Below the pieces are notes generated by a model that was not told the DNA's origin, did no database searches, and saw only the letters and a program-made list of their open reading frames with translations. A stretch of 18,215 bases of DNA. It comes from Flavobacteriales bacterium UBA7690 (GTDB taxonomy: Bacteria; Bacteroidota; Bacteroidia; Flavobacteriales_F; PHOS-HE28). This document shows positions 1 to 6,712 of this stretch, in pieces; position 1 is the first letter of the stretch, and every line of letters starts with the position of its first letter. The stretch is from positions 13,343 through 31,557 of the forward strand of contig DLGQ01000053.1 of NCBI GenBank assembly GCA_002482775.1, given 5' to 3'. The position numbers and the translations under genes are program-made.

Positions 1-767
1 TGGCCACCAGCGCCAACACCATCGTGCTGGGCAAGGGTTTGGCGGACATGATGGAAGCCAGCATCGGCGAGAGCGTTCAAGTGACCACGGCCACGGGCGA
101 ACGTGCCATGCTCCGCGTATCCGGCATCTTCCAGAGCGGCATCGCCGACGCGGACAAGGTGCAGTGCTACGCGAACATCAAAACGGTGCAGAAGCTCTTG
201 GCGCGCCCCAGCAGCTACTACACGGACATCAACGTGAAACTGCACGATCTGCTGGAAGCACCCGCCATGGGCCAGGAACTCGCACGCCGCTTCGGTGTGG
301 ATGCGCTGGATGTACAGACCGCCAACGCACAGTTCGAAACAGGCAGCGACGTGCGGAACATCATCAGCTACGCGGTGGGCGTGGTGTTGCTGATCGTGGC
401 CGGCTTCGGGATCTACAACATCCTGAACATGATGATCTACGAAAAGCTCGATGCCATCGCCATCCTGAAAGCCACCGGCTTCAGCGGTAGTGATGTGCGC
501 CGGATCTTCCTGTTGTTGAGCATGATCATCGGGGTTGCGGGCGGCGTTTCCGGCTTGATCGGCGGCTTCACCTTACAGAACATCATCGACAATATCCCGT
601 TCGTCACGGCGGCCTTGCCCACGGTGAAGACCTTCCCGATCGACTACTCACCGAAGTACTACATCATCGCCGTCACCTTCGCACTGCTCACCACCTGGGT
701 AGCGGGTTGGTTCCCGGCACGCAAAGCCAGTCAAGTGGATCCGGTGGAGATCATCCGTGGGAAATGA
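1..767 (+). CDS. ABC transporter permease, FtsX/LolC/MacB type (5' end outside window)
   Basis: This is the C-terminal part of an inner-membrane permease subunit of an ABC transporter that acts with the ATPase encoded just downstream. The reading frame is open from base 3, so the true start lies upstream of the window. The visible part begins with a stretch like the periplasmic MacB core domain (up to roughly base 340). It is followed by the FtsX-type membrane domain: a helix ending in GIYNILNMMIYEK, the conserved cytoplasmic loop AILKATGFSGSDVRRIF, two more helices, and the typical ending FPARKASQVDPVEIIRG. Family members extract lipoproteins (LolCE), export macrolides or peptides (MacB), or control cell-wall hydrolysis (FtsX). 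The fragment does not decide between these, although the order permease then ATPase with a 4-base overlap fits a Lol/MacB-like exporter. The family assignment is secure; the substrate is unknown. Confidence 0.9.
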   Translation, partial: ATSANTIVLGKGLADMMEASIGESVQVTTATGERAMLRVSGIFQSGIADADKVQCYANIKTVQKLLARPSSYYTDINVKLHDLLEAPAMGQELARRFGVDALDVQTANAQFETGSDVRNIISYAVGVVLLIVAGFGIYNILNMMIYEKLDAIAILKATGFSGSDVRRIFLLLSMIIGVAGGVSGLIGGFTLQNIIDNIPFVTAALPTVKTFPIDYSPKYYIIAVTFALLTTWVAGWFPARKASQVDPVEIIRGK

Positions 768-1450
768 GCGCGACGAGCAACATCCTCGAAGTGGTAAAGG
801 TGAACAAGTCCTTCCACGACCCGGTGACCGTACCAGTGCTGAAGGATGTTTCCATGGCCGTGAAACGCGGCGAATTCGTGAGCGTGACCGGAAAGAGCGG
901 CTGCGGTAAGAGCACCTTGCTCTACATCCTCAGCACCATGGACACCGACTACGAGGGCCAGGTGATCATCGACAATGAGCCCACCTTTGGCCTTACAGGG
1001 GAACGCCTTTCGCAGATCCGCAACGAGAAGATCGGTTTCGTGTTCCAGTTCCATTACCTGCTCAGCGAGTTCAGCGTGCTGAAGAACGTGATGCTGCCCG
1101 GCCTCAAACTGGCCAAACGCAGCGCTGCAGAGATCGAAGCCCGCGCCATGGACCTGTTGAAGGACCTGCAGGTGAAAGATCAAGCCTTGAAGATGGCCAA
1201 CCAGCTGAGCGGTGGTCAGAAACAACGCGTGGCCATCGCCCGCTCCATGATCAACGACCCGATGATCATCATGGGCGACGAACCCACCGGCAACCTGGAC
1301 AAGAAGAACAGCGAGATCGTCTTCGACATCTTCCAGAAGATCGCCTCAGAGCACAAGCGCAGCCTGCTCGTGGTCACACACGACAACGACTTCGCCGCAC
1401 GCACGGATCGGACGATCGTGATGGATGACGGGCGGATCGTGACCAGTTGA
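764..1450 (+). CDS. ABC transporter ATP-binding protein, LolD/MacB-like
   Basis: This is the cytoplasmic ATPase partner of the preceding permease (228 residues). The ATG overlaps the permease stop as ATGA, which indicates translational coupling. An in-frame extension to base 707 exists but lies wholly inside the permease gene, so the ATG at 764 is preferred. Visible motifs are Walker A GKSGCGKST (residues 43-51), a Q-loop in GFVFQFHYLLSEFSVLKNVMLP, the signature LSGGQKQR, Walker B IIMGDEPTGNLD with the catalytic Glu, and the H-loop VVTHD. The phrase FQFHYLLSEFSVLKNVMLP and GEPTGNLD-type Walker B are typical of the LolD/MacB/FtsE group (o228 family). The gene ends only two bases before the convergent end of preA, with no terminator hairpin visible between them. 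The exporter's substrate cannot be told from this subunit. Confidence 0.93.
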   Translation: MSATSNILEVVKVNKSFHDPVTVPVLKDVSMAVKRGEFVSVTGKSGCGKSTLLYILSTMDTDYEGQVIIDNEPTFGLTGERLSQIRNEKIGFVFQFHYLLSEFSVLKNVMLPGLKLAKRSAAEIEARAMDLLKDLQVKDQALKMANQLSGGQKQRVAIARSMINDPMIIMGDEPTGNLDKKNSEIVFDIFQKIASEHKRSLLVVTHDNDFAARTDRTIVMDDGRIVTS

Positions 1451-1452
1451 GC

Positions 1453-2802
1453 CTAGCCCTTGTAGTGCTTTGGCTTCTTCTTCACCAGCGCCTCCGCAGG
1501 CTCCGGCACCCAATGATGCAGCCCACCCGCCAGCGGATCATCGAAGGTCTTCGGAATATTCCCCGCAGCCGTGCGCTCGCCCCACGTCAGGTGCTCCTTG
1601 CCATCATCACGCCGCTCCATGGTGATGCAATCCTCAACGGGGCAAACGAGCGAGCAGAGGTTGCAGCCCACGCAGTTCTCGTCGATGATGCTGGGGATCC
1701 GGTTCGCGGGGTCGCTGCTTAGGGCAATGGCCTGGTGCGCTCCATCCTCGCAAGCGGTGTAGCAGAGCTGGCAGCCGATGCACTTGCTCTCGTTGATGCT
1801 GGCGGTGACCTTGTACTTCAGGTTGAGGTCTTCCCAGTGCTTGATGTTCGGCAGCGCCTTGCCGCGGAAGTCATCGATGGTCTTGAAGCCCTTCTCGTCC
1901 ATGTAGCGCTCCAGGCCCGGTAGGATCTCGCGGATGATGCCGAAGCCGAAGTGCATGACGGCGGTACACACTTGAACGGTCGTGGCGCCGAGCAGGATGA
2001 ACTCCACCGCATCGCGCCAGTTCTCCACGCCACCAATACCGCTGATCGGCAGGTTCACATCGGGATGCTGCGCGCAGTTCTTCACCATGTTCAGCGCGAT
2101 GGGCTTCACCGCCGGGCCGCAATAGCCACCGTTGGTGCTCTTGCCATCCACGATCGGGTACGGAACGAACTGGTCGATGTCCACACCCACGATGCTCTGG
2201 ATGGTGTTGATCAACGAGATCGCGTCGCTTCCACCGGCCCGTGCCGCTCGCGCCGGACGGGTGATATCCGAGATGTTCGGCGTGAGCTTCGTGATCACCG
2301 GGACTTTCGCCACCTCCTTCACCCACTCCACGATCATCTGCAACACCTTCGGCTCCTGCCCCACCGCACTGCCCATGCCACGCTCACACATGCCGTGCGG
2401 GCAACCGAAGTTCAGTTCGATGCCATCGGCACCGGCGTTCTCCACATCGCGCACGATCTGGTGCCATTCCTCCTTCGTCTCCACCATCAATGAAGCGATC
2501 ACCGCATGATCCGGGAAGCGCTTCTTCACCTCGCTGATCTCTCGCAGGTTGTCCTTCAGCGGCCGGTCGGTGATGAGCTCGATGTTGTTGAAGCCCACCA
2601 TGCGCTTGTCGCGGTAGTTCACTGCGCCGTACCGGCTGCTCACGTTCACCACGGGCACGCCAAGGGTCTTCCACACGGCACCGCCCCAGCCCGCGTCGAA
2701 GGCTTTCATGATCTGATAGCCGGAGTTCGTGGGGGGCGCGGAGGCCAGCCAGAATGGGTTCGGGGACTTGATCCCTGCGAGGTTCGTTCTCAGATCTGCC
2801 AT
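1453..2802 (-). CDS. preA: NAD(P)-dependent dihydropyrimidine dehydrogenase, subunit PreA
   Basis: This is the catalytic subunit that reduces uracil or thymine to the 5,6-dihydropyrimidine, the first step of reductive pyrimidine catabolism. The N-terminal FMN-binding barrel resembles class II dihydroorotate dehydrogenase. The active-site stretch ELNFGCPHGMCERGMG puts the proposed catalytic Cys at residue 134, equivalent by motif to Cys671 of mammalian DPD, and the LINT motif (199-200) matches the substrate-binding Asn-Thr pair. The C-terminus carries two [4Fe-4S] ferredoxin motifs: Cys341/344/347/351 and Cys377/380/383/387. At 449 residues it has a usual PreA length. It lies 3 bases after preT, so the two subunits are surely co-transcribed and form the PreTA complex. 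The active-site loop resembles the Pseudomonas-type enzyme more than my recollection of the E. coli one. Role in degradation rather than synthesis is inferred from the neighbouring pathway genes. Confidence 0.95.
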   Translation of the reverse strand: MADLRTNLAGIKSPNPFWLASAPPTNSGYQIMKAFDAGWGGAVWKTLGVPVVNVSSRYGAVNYRDKRMVGFNNIELITDRPLKDNLREISEVKKRFPDHAVIASLMVETKEEWHQIVRDVENAGADGIELNFGCPHGMCERGMGSAVGQEPKVLQMIVEWVKEVAKVPVITKLTPNISDITRPARAARAGGSDAISLINTIQSIVGVDIDQFVPYPIVDGKSTNGGYCGPAVKPIALNMVKNCAQHPDVNLPISGIGGVENWRDAVEFILLGATTVQVCTAVMHFGFGIIREILPGLERYMDEKGFKTIDDFRGKALPNIKHWEDLNLKYKVTASINESKCIGCQLCYTACEDGAHQAIALSSDPANRIPSIIDENCVGCNLCSLVCPVEDCITMERRDDGKEHLTWGERTAAGNIPKTFDDPLAGGLHHWVPEPAEALVKKKPKHYKG

Positions 2803-2805
2803 GGC

Positions 2806-4128
2806 CTATTTCTTCAAGTATTGATCGATCCCGTGTGCTGCTCTTTTAGCCTCAGCTGCGGCATTCACCACTTCCACCCCACCGTTCATCGCATCGCCCG
2901 CGGCGAAGTACTTCGGGTTGTCGACCTGGTAGTTCTCGTTCACCACGATGCGCCCCTTCTGATCCAACGTGAGGCCTGAGACCAGCTTCAACAGTTCCAC
3001 TTGTTTTCCTTGACCAGTCCCCAGCAACACCATGTCGCACGGTTCCACGAACTCGCTGCCGGGGATCTCTTCGATCTTACCGTAGGCCGCTTTGTTGCGG
3101 ATGAACTTTACGCCGGTGACTGAACCGTTTCCAAGCACTTCCACTGGCGTCACGTTGAACAGTGCTTTCGATCCGCTTTTCTTGGCCAGGTCGAACTCGA
3201 AGGAATACGCGCCCATCTCTTCAGGTCCACGACGGTACGAGATCGTCACGCTCTCCGCACCCATTCGGCAGCTTTCACTGGCGGCGTCCATCGCCGTGTT
3301 CCCTCCACCAAGCACGATCACCTTGTTGCCGACCGGTGTCGCATGATGTTTGTTGCGCAATTCTTCCACGAACTCCAGCGCACCCATCACGCCTTTCTTG
3401 TCTTCGCCGGGAATACCCAGCGCTGACGTACCGCCCAGCCCGATGCCGATGAAGATGGCGTCGTAGTCCTTCTCAAGTTTGTCCAACTCAGCCCGACCTG
3501 TCACGGGCTTTTTGTAGTGGACGTTGAAGCCGAACTGTTCTTGGAGGTAGGCGATCTCATCAACCGCTTCTTCGTTCGTGAGTTTGTAAGGTGCAACACC
3601 GTAAACGCACAGACCGCTGGGCTTCTCACGCGCCTCGTAAATATCCACAGCATGACCGAGCATCCGCAGCTCACACGCACACGAAACACCAGCAGGCCCA
3701 GCCCCGATCACCGCCACTTTCTTACCCGTCGGCTTCCCGGTGATGAAGAGCTTCTTCTTGCTTCGGATCACCTTATCGGTGGCATGTGCCTGTAATCGCC
3801 CGATCTCGATGGGCTTCACATCCTGGTGGTTGTAGACGCAGGCGCCTTCGCACAACTCCTCTGTGGGGCACACATTCCCGCAGGCATGCCCCATCCAGTT
3901 GCTGTCGTAGATCGTCTTCGCGGCTCCGTCCTTGTTGTCGTTGTTGATCTGCCGGATGAAGGTCGGTATGTCGATCCCCGTTGGGCACGCGGTAATGCAC
4001 GGTGCGTCGTAGCAATACAGACAGCGCGAACTCTCGTAGTACGCTTCCGTGTCGCTCATCAGCGGCTTCTTCGGGTGGAAGTTGGCTGCGAACTCGGCTT
4101 CGGTGGTTGGTCGTTTGTATTCTGCCAT
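2806..4128 (-). CDS. preT: Dihydropyrimidine dehydrogenase, subunit PreT (flavoprotein, GltD-like)
   Basis: This is the electron-input subunit of dihydropyrimidine dehydrogenase: it takes hydride from NAD(P)H through FAD and passes electrons through iron-sulfur clusters to PreA. It is a 440-residue homologue of the small subunit of glutamate synthase. The N-terminal helical Fe-S domain has Cys36, 39, 44, 48 and Cys83, 87, 93, 97. The FAD Rossmann motif AVIGAGPAGVSC covers residues 139-150, and the nucleotide motif IVLGGGNTAMDAA begins at residue 271. The YRRGPEEM segment follows at about 298. The C-terminal FAD-closing motif KYFAAGDAMNGG is also present. Beta-type glutamate synthase subunits look similar; adjacency to preA decides the call. 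The end of the four-helix-bundle element lies only three bases upstream of the ATG, so no native leader is left. A message from the upstream genes, or a promoter inside the element, must drive it. Confidence 0.93.
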   Translation of the reverse strand: MAEYKRPTTEAEFAANFHPKKPLMSDTEAYYESSRCLYCYDAPCITACPTGIDIPTFIRQINNDNKDGAAKTIYDSNWMGHACGNVCPTEELCEGACVYNHQDVKPIEIGRLQAHATDKVIRSKKKLFITGKPTGKKVAVIGAGPAGVSCACELRMLGHAVDIYEAREKPSGLCVYGVAPYKLTNEEAVDEIAYLQEQFGFNVHYKKPVTGRAELDKLEKDYDAIFIGIGLGGTSALGIPGEDKKGVMGALEFVEELRNKHHATPVGNKVIVLGGGNTAMDAASESCRMGAESVTISYRRGPEEMGAYSFEFDLAKKSGSKALFNVTPVEVLGNGSVTGVKFIRNKAAYGKIEEIPGSEFVEPCDMVLLGTGQGKQVELLKLVSGLTLDQKGRIVVNENYQVDNPKYFAAGDAMNGGVEVVNAAAEAKRAAHGIDQYLKK

Positions 4129-4131
4129 TTG

Positions 4132-4180
4132 GGGAGGTATCGGGTATAGGGTACTGGGTAGCGGGTACCCTATACCCGAT
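4132..4180 (+). repeat. Left G-rich terminal repeat, G4-capable, with 16-bp hairpin
   Basis: After GGGAGGTA the + strand carries four GGG tracts separated by 4-base loops (TATA, TACT, TAGC), a canonical intramolecular G-quadruplex pattern. The same region forms a perfect 16-bp inverted repeat (4139-4154 with 4165-4180; arm ATCGGGTATAGGGTAC) around a 10-base loop. It could therefore fold either as a G-quadruplex or as a hairpin. It lies just upstream of preT on the transcribed - strand and could act in RNA or DNA form. Folding is predicted from sequence only. Confidence 0.75.
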
Positions 4181-4189
4181 GACGTTGTT

Positions 4190-4549
4190 CTATTTCTTGC
4201 CTTGAATGGACTCGTCGAGCTTGTGGACGCCTTTCTGGATGAGGACGATCCTCGCTACAAGATCCGTGACGGTCTGTGTTTCGAGGTAGCCGAGTTTGTT
4301 GGCGATGATCAACTGTGTGTGCAATTCGCAACTTGAACCGATCGCGATCCCGAGGAACTGCTTGAACTCTCCCGGCGTTCTCCTGCCTGCTCCTTCAGCG
4401 ATGTTCGAGGGAATGGAAACGGCACAACGGCGCACCTGACTGGTCAGTCCGAAGCGTTCATCCTTGTGGAAGCTCTCAGTGGCTTTGTACACATCGGTCA
4501 CCAGTTCAACGGCATCGTTCCAAACGCGGAGTTTCATGAAGTCGTGCAT
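4190..4549 (-). CDS. Four helix bundle protein (23S rRNA intervening-sequence protein / S23 family)
   Basis: This is a small (about 119-residue) all-helical protein of the family once found in 23S rRNA intervening sequences and structurally related to Avd, the accessory protein of diversity-generating retroelements. Diagnostic stretches are LRVWNDAVELVTDVYKATESF near the N-terminus, GLTSQVRRCAVSIPSNIAEG in the middle (the family hallmark is SIPSNIAEG), and FLGIAIGSSCELHTQL. The molecular function of the family is not established; a basic surface and nucleic-acid binding are commonly suggested. The start is taken at MHDFMKLRVW; the ATG four codons later (4537) is equally possible. The in-frame extension to 4672 reads through the terminal repeat and is rejected. 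The gene is the only cargo of the repeat-bounded cassette. No rRNA sequence is nearby, so it is not acting as an rRNA intervening sequence here. Confidence 0.88.
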   Translation of the reverse strand: MHDFMKLRVWNDAVELVTDVYKATESFHKDERFGLTSQVRRCAVSIPSNIAEGAGRRTPGEFKQFLGIAIGSSCELHTQLIIANKLGYLETQTVTDLVARIVLIQKGVHKLDESIQGKK

Positions 4550-4627
4550 AGCAGTGGTTGTTGTTCGGCAGGCGGAGTTGCCAACCACACATTGGACGTC
4601 GAACGGCCCAAAGGGCCACATCGGCGA

Positions 4628-4668
4628 CCCAGTACCCGCTACCCAATACCCACTACCCAGTACCTCCC
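4628..4668 (-). repeat. Right G-rich terminal repeat, five heptads
   Basis: Read on the - strand, GGGAGGTA is followed by five GGG tracts, each separated by 4-base loops (TACT, TAGT, TATT, TAGC, TACT order with minor variation). It is the inverted partner of the repeat at 4132-4180 but lacks the outer arm that makes the left end a long hairpin. Each end thus places its G-rich strand 5'-outermost. It directly follows the stop codon of the beta-ureidopropionase gene. Confidence 0.75.
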
Positions 4669-5535
4669 TCATAACTCAGTCAACCTACCATACGTCTCCG
4701 GCCTCCGATCCCTGAAGAACTGCCACGTACTGCGCACTTCCTCGATCATGTCCAGGTCGAATTCCGCGACGAGCAGTTCATCGTCATCGCGCGAGGCTTG
4801 CTTGAAGATCTGTCCGCGTGGATCAACGAAATAGCTCTGGCCATAGAACTTGCCGAGGTTCCACGGTTTCTCCTCGCCCACACGATTGATGCAGCCCATG
4901 AAGTAGCCGTTGGCCGCAGCGTGCGCCGGTTGCTCCAGCTTCCAGAGGTACTCGCTCAATCCCGCCACCGTGGCGCTGGGGTTGTAGACGATCTCCGCGC
5001 CGTTCAAGCCCAGGCAGCGCGCACCGTCCGGGAAGTGCCGATCGTAGCAGATGTACACGCCCACCTTGGCGTACTTCGTTCGGAACACCGGATAGCCCAG
5101 ATTGCCTGGCTTGAAGAAGAACTTTTCCCAGAAACCGCTCGTGTGTGGAATGTGGTTCTTGCGGTACTTGCCGAGGTAGGTGCCGTCCGCGTCGATCACG
5201 GCGGCGGTGTTGTACAGCACGCCCGCCTGCTCCTTCTCGTAGATCGGCACGATGATCACCATGTTGTACTTCTTGGCGTACTGCGCCATCAGCTCCGTGG
5301 TGGGGCCAGGCACGCTCTCCGCGCTCTCGTACCACTTCCTGTCCTGGCCCGGGCAGAAGTACGGCGTGTTGAAGATCTCCTGCAAACACAGGATCTGCAC
5401 GCCTTGCTGGCCCGCTTTCTCGATGTACGGGATGTGCTTCTGCACCATCGCGTCGATGATCTCCGGTATGGTGCCTTCGCCCTCCGTCTTCGGAAGGCTC
5501 ATTTGGATAAGGCCGCTCTTGATCTTCCTCGGCAT
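4669..5535 (-). CDS. Nitrilase-superfamily amidohydrolase, probable beta-ureidopropionase
   Basis: By context this is the cytosolic enzyme that cleaves N-carbamoyl-beta-alanine (or N-carbamoyl-beta-aminoisobutyrate) to the beta-amino acid, CO2 and NH3, the third step of reductive pyrimidine breakdown. It is 288 residues, a normal length for a bacterial N-carbamoyl amidohydrolase. The catalytic triad is visible: Glu53 in CLQEIFNTPYF, Lys126 in GKYRKNHIPH, and Cys163 in VYICYDRHFPDGAR, with the second conserved Glu at 137 in GFWEKFFFKPG. The CPGQD and CYDRHFP stretches are typical of the UPB1/N-carbamoylputrescine amidase branch. N-carbamoylputrescine amidase is the main alternative, and location between dihydropyrimidinase and preTA argues against it. 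The stop codon directly abuts the four-helix-bundle cassette. Confidence 0.87.
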   Translation of the reverse strand: MPRKIKSGLIQMSLPKTEGEGTIPEIIDAMVQKHIPYIEKAGQQGVQILCLQEIFNTPYFCPGQDRKWYESAESVPGPTTELMAQYAKKYNMVIIVPIYEKEQAGVLYNTAAVIDADGTYLGKYRKNHIPHTSGFWEKFFFKPGNLGYPVFRTKYAKVGVYICYDRHFPDGARCLGLNGAEIVYNPSATVAGLSEYLWKLEQPAHAAANGYFMGCINRVGEEKPWNLGKFYGQSYFVDPRGQIFKQASRDDDELLVAEFDLDMIEEVRSTWQFFRDRRPETYGRLTEL

Positions 5536-5548
5536 GGGTTGTCTGATT

Positions 5549-5580
5549 GGAACGCTGATTTAGCTAATCCGCGCTGATGG
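5549..5580 (+). repeat. Short dispersed repeat starting GGAACGCTGA (copy 1)
   Basis: GGAACGCTGA at 5549-5558 is followed by TTTAGCTAATCCGCGCTGAT. The same opening decamer starts the repeats at 5657 (+) and 6697-6706 (-). This copy also contains TTAGCTAAT, which resembles the palindromes at 8093-8192 and 10014-10049. It sits just upstream of the nitrilase-family gene. Confidence 0.45.
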
Positions 5581-5656
5581 GTCTTGGGTTGCTGGAACCA
5601 ATGTTAAGAGGAAGTACGCGCATTTCCTAGACTGGTCCGGGATGGTGCGGGTGGGT

Positions 5657-5735
5657 GGAACGCTGACCTGGCTCCGCCGAAGCGGCTACGCGCAGGCGCA
5701 GTGACGCGGATTGGGCAGATCGACGCGAATCTGAA
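5657..5735 (+). repeat. Short dispersed repeat starting GGAACGCTGA (copy 2, with insertion)
   Basis: It opens with GGAACGCTGA and carries TGACGCGGAT (5701-5710) and then GACGCGAATCTGAAA. Compared with the copy at 6655-6706, about 35 bases, including a small CCGC-CGAA-GCGG hairpin, are inserted after the opening decamer. The gap 5536-5962 (427 bases) holds no gene: it contains this repeat, copy 1 and the hairpin element at 5766-5888. Confidence 0.45.
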
Positions 5736-5765
5736 AGACTGTTGGGTTGGACGAGGGTTATCTGT

Positions 5766-5888
5766 GGGTGTGCCCCTCTGATCCCTTCGCTCTACAGGGC
5801 TGCGCTCGTGAGCCTCGGGTCGGGCTATCCGTTGTACTCCTCCCTCGGGTCAAGCCCGGGGTTCGGAGCGCCGCTTCAAACCCTTATT
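5766..5888 (-). repeat. Modular hairpin repeat element, copy A
   Basis: Read on the - strand it runs: opening box TAAGGGTTTGAAGCGG, a hairpin (CCCGGGC-TTGA-CCCGAGG), a core containing CGGATAGCCCGACCCGAG, a variable segment, and closing GGGGCACACCC. The core (complement of 5814-5842) matches copy C (8248-8276) at 27 of 29 positions. It lies about 75 bases past the end of the DUF5063 gene. A structured RNA or a palindromic mobile repeat are both possible; Rfam families of Bacteroidota such as Flavo-1 are the obvious comparison. Confidence 0.65.
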
Positions 5889-5962
5889 CTATGACATAGC
5901 CAAGAGGTTTGGGTTGTCCAATTCGCCATTGCGGAAAACGTCAAAGACACGGTAATTGCACT

Positions 5963-6490
5963 TTACTCAAATGCATGTACCAGGCGAGAATAGTGCAGGA
6001 ATCGTAGCGAATCGATGCAGCGATGTCCCCAACGATGAGAATGACCCCATTTCAACTGCCGAAGTGAGTCTTCCACTGCAGGTGGAGTCCCTAATTTGAG
6101 TTTTGTAAGCTCTATTTTCAAGTCGCGATAGATATAGGCAAAATCATCGGTGAGCAGTCCTTGTGTTGGTTGGATAAGACTGATGGCTAACGTTGGATCG
6201 ACCTCCCAGTAGCACGCCCATTCCTCGAATTCAGCAACCTTCCCAATGTTAAGATCCTCGAATATGACCTTCTGGCCGATGTTGATTTTGGGGTCCGTAA
6301 AGTTGACCGGGACCTCTTCCAACCTCTGGCCCTTGGCATAAAGGTCGGCAAGAGCTAGGTGCACTTCTTGGGAGAATGAGACACGGTCAATACTGTTGTT
6401 TTCCAAGAGCGAAATGAAATCCCGTGCGCACTTAATGAACCCTGAGGTTGATTCTTTGGCGAGGAAGGCAGCAAGTTGTTGAGGAAGCAT
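5963..6490 (-). CDS. DUF5063 domain-containing protein
   Basis: This is a soluble protein of about 175 residues and unknown function. The C-terminal half shows the DUF5063 pattern: an acidic centre, then LTDDFAYIYRDLKIEL, a spacer, and WGHSHRWGHRCIDSLRFLHYSRL at the end. No signal peptide or membrane segment is seen. The start is taken at MLPQQLAAFLAKES. The in-frame extension to 6610 would run through the hairpin repeat element at 6524-6642, so it is not credible. It lies within the pyrimidine-catabolism run on the same strand, between dihydropyrimidinase and the nitrilase gene. It is flanked by repeats on both sides, so it looks like an inserted passenger rather than a pathway gene. The family call rests on remembered motif shape only. 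Confidence 0.65.
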   Translation of the reverse strand: MLPQQLAAFLAKESTSGFIKCARDFISLLENNSIDRVSFSQEVHLALADLYAKGQRLEEVPVNFTDPKINIGQKVIFEDLNIGKVAEFEEWACYWEVDPTLAISLIQPTQGLLTDDFAYIYRDLKIELTKLKLGTPPAVEDSLRQLKWGHSHRWGHRCIDSLRFLHYSRLVHAFE

Positions 6491-6523
6491 TGGCGCAGGT
6501 CTATTACTTATGTGGTGAATCTT

Positions 6524-6642
6524 GCGTGAGCGATTGCAGCGGAAAGCCCACAGCGCGGTAATCCGCGCGAGGACTTGTAGGCCCGGGTCGGAGCCCGGGC
6601 TGAACTCCAAGCGCGACGGCGAGTCTTCGAGCCGGCACGCCC
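6524..6642 (+). repeat. Modular hairpin repeat element, copy B
   Basis: In + orientation it runs: opening GCGTGAGCGATTGCAGCGG, then AAAGCCC, hairpin GCGCGG-TAAT-CCGCGC (6553-6568), GAGGACTTGTAG, a second 7-bp hairpin GCCCGGG/CCCGGGC (6581-6600), GCGCGACGGCGAG, and closing CGAGCCGGCACGCCC. Bases 6618-6645 match the complement of 11445-11472 (copy D) at 27 of 28 positions. It lies between the DUF5063 start and the dihydropyrimidinase end. The surrounding gap 6491-6712 holds no gene. Confidence 0.7.
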
Positions 6643-6654
6643 AAAACCTTCCTC

Positions 6655-6706
6655 ATCTGCATTTCATATCTGCGTTCATCATAAAGATCCGCGTCATCAG
6701 CGTTCC
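6655..6706 (-). repeat. Short dispersed repeat starting GGAACGCTGA (copy 3)
   Basis: On the - strand it reads GGAACGCTGATGACGCGGAT, nine bases, then GAACGCAGATATGAAATGC. It starts six bases after the dihydropyrimidinase stop codon. It matches copy 2 once the latter's insertion is removed. Confidence 0.5.
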
Positions 6707-6712
6707 ATCCCC

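Larger units (their letters stand above)
4132..4668 (-). mobile_element. Putative mobile cassette: four-helix-bundle gene between G-rich terminal inverted repeats
   Basis: This 537-bp unit starts and ends with GGGAGGTA in inverted orientation (4132-4139, and its complement at 4661-4668). It continues inward on each side with heptads of the form TANNGGG. The two ends match at about 32 of 37 positions. The only gene inside is the four-helix-bundle protein, read leftward. The right edge follows the nitrilase TGA stop directly, and the left edge stops 3 bases short of the preT ATG, so the unit fills the junction between two pathway genes exactly. There is no transposase and no target-site duplication that I can see. 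A non-autonomous or protein-assisted repeat element is the best reading, but mobility is inferred, not shown. Confidence 0.55.

Noticed and set aside
4628..4668. Short regular repeats that might suggest a CRISPR array
   Set aside because: The unit is only 7 bases with no spacers, and there are no cas genes; it is a tandem G-rich repeat.
4798..5577. Long open frame (259 codons) on the + strand opposite the nitrilase gene
   Set aside because: It is wholly antisense to a well-supported enzyme gene, has a composition rich in Arg, Leu, Val and His typical of a GC-rich shadow frame, and has no recognisable domain.
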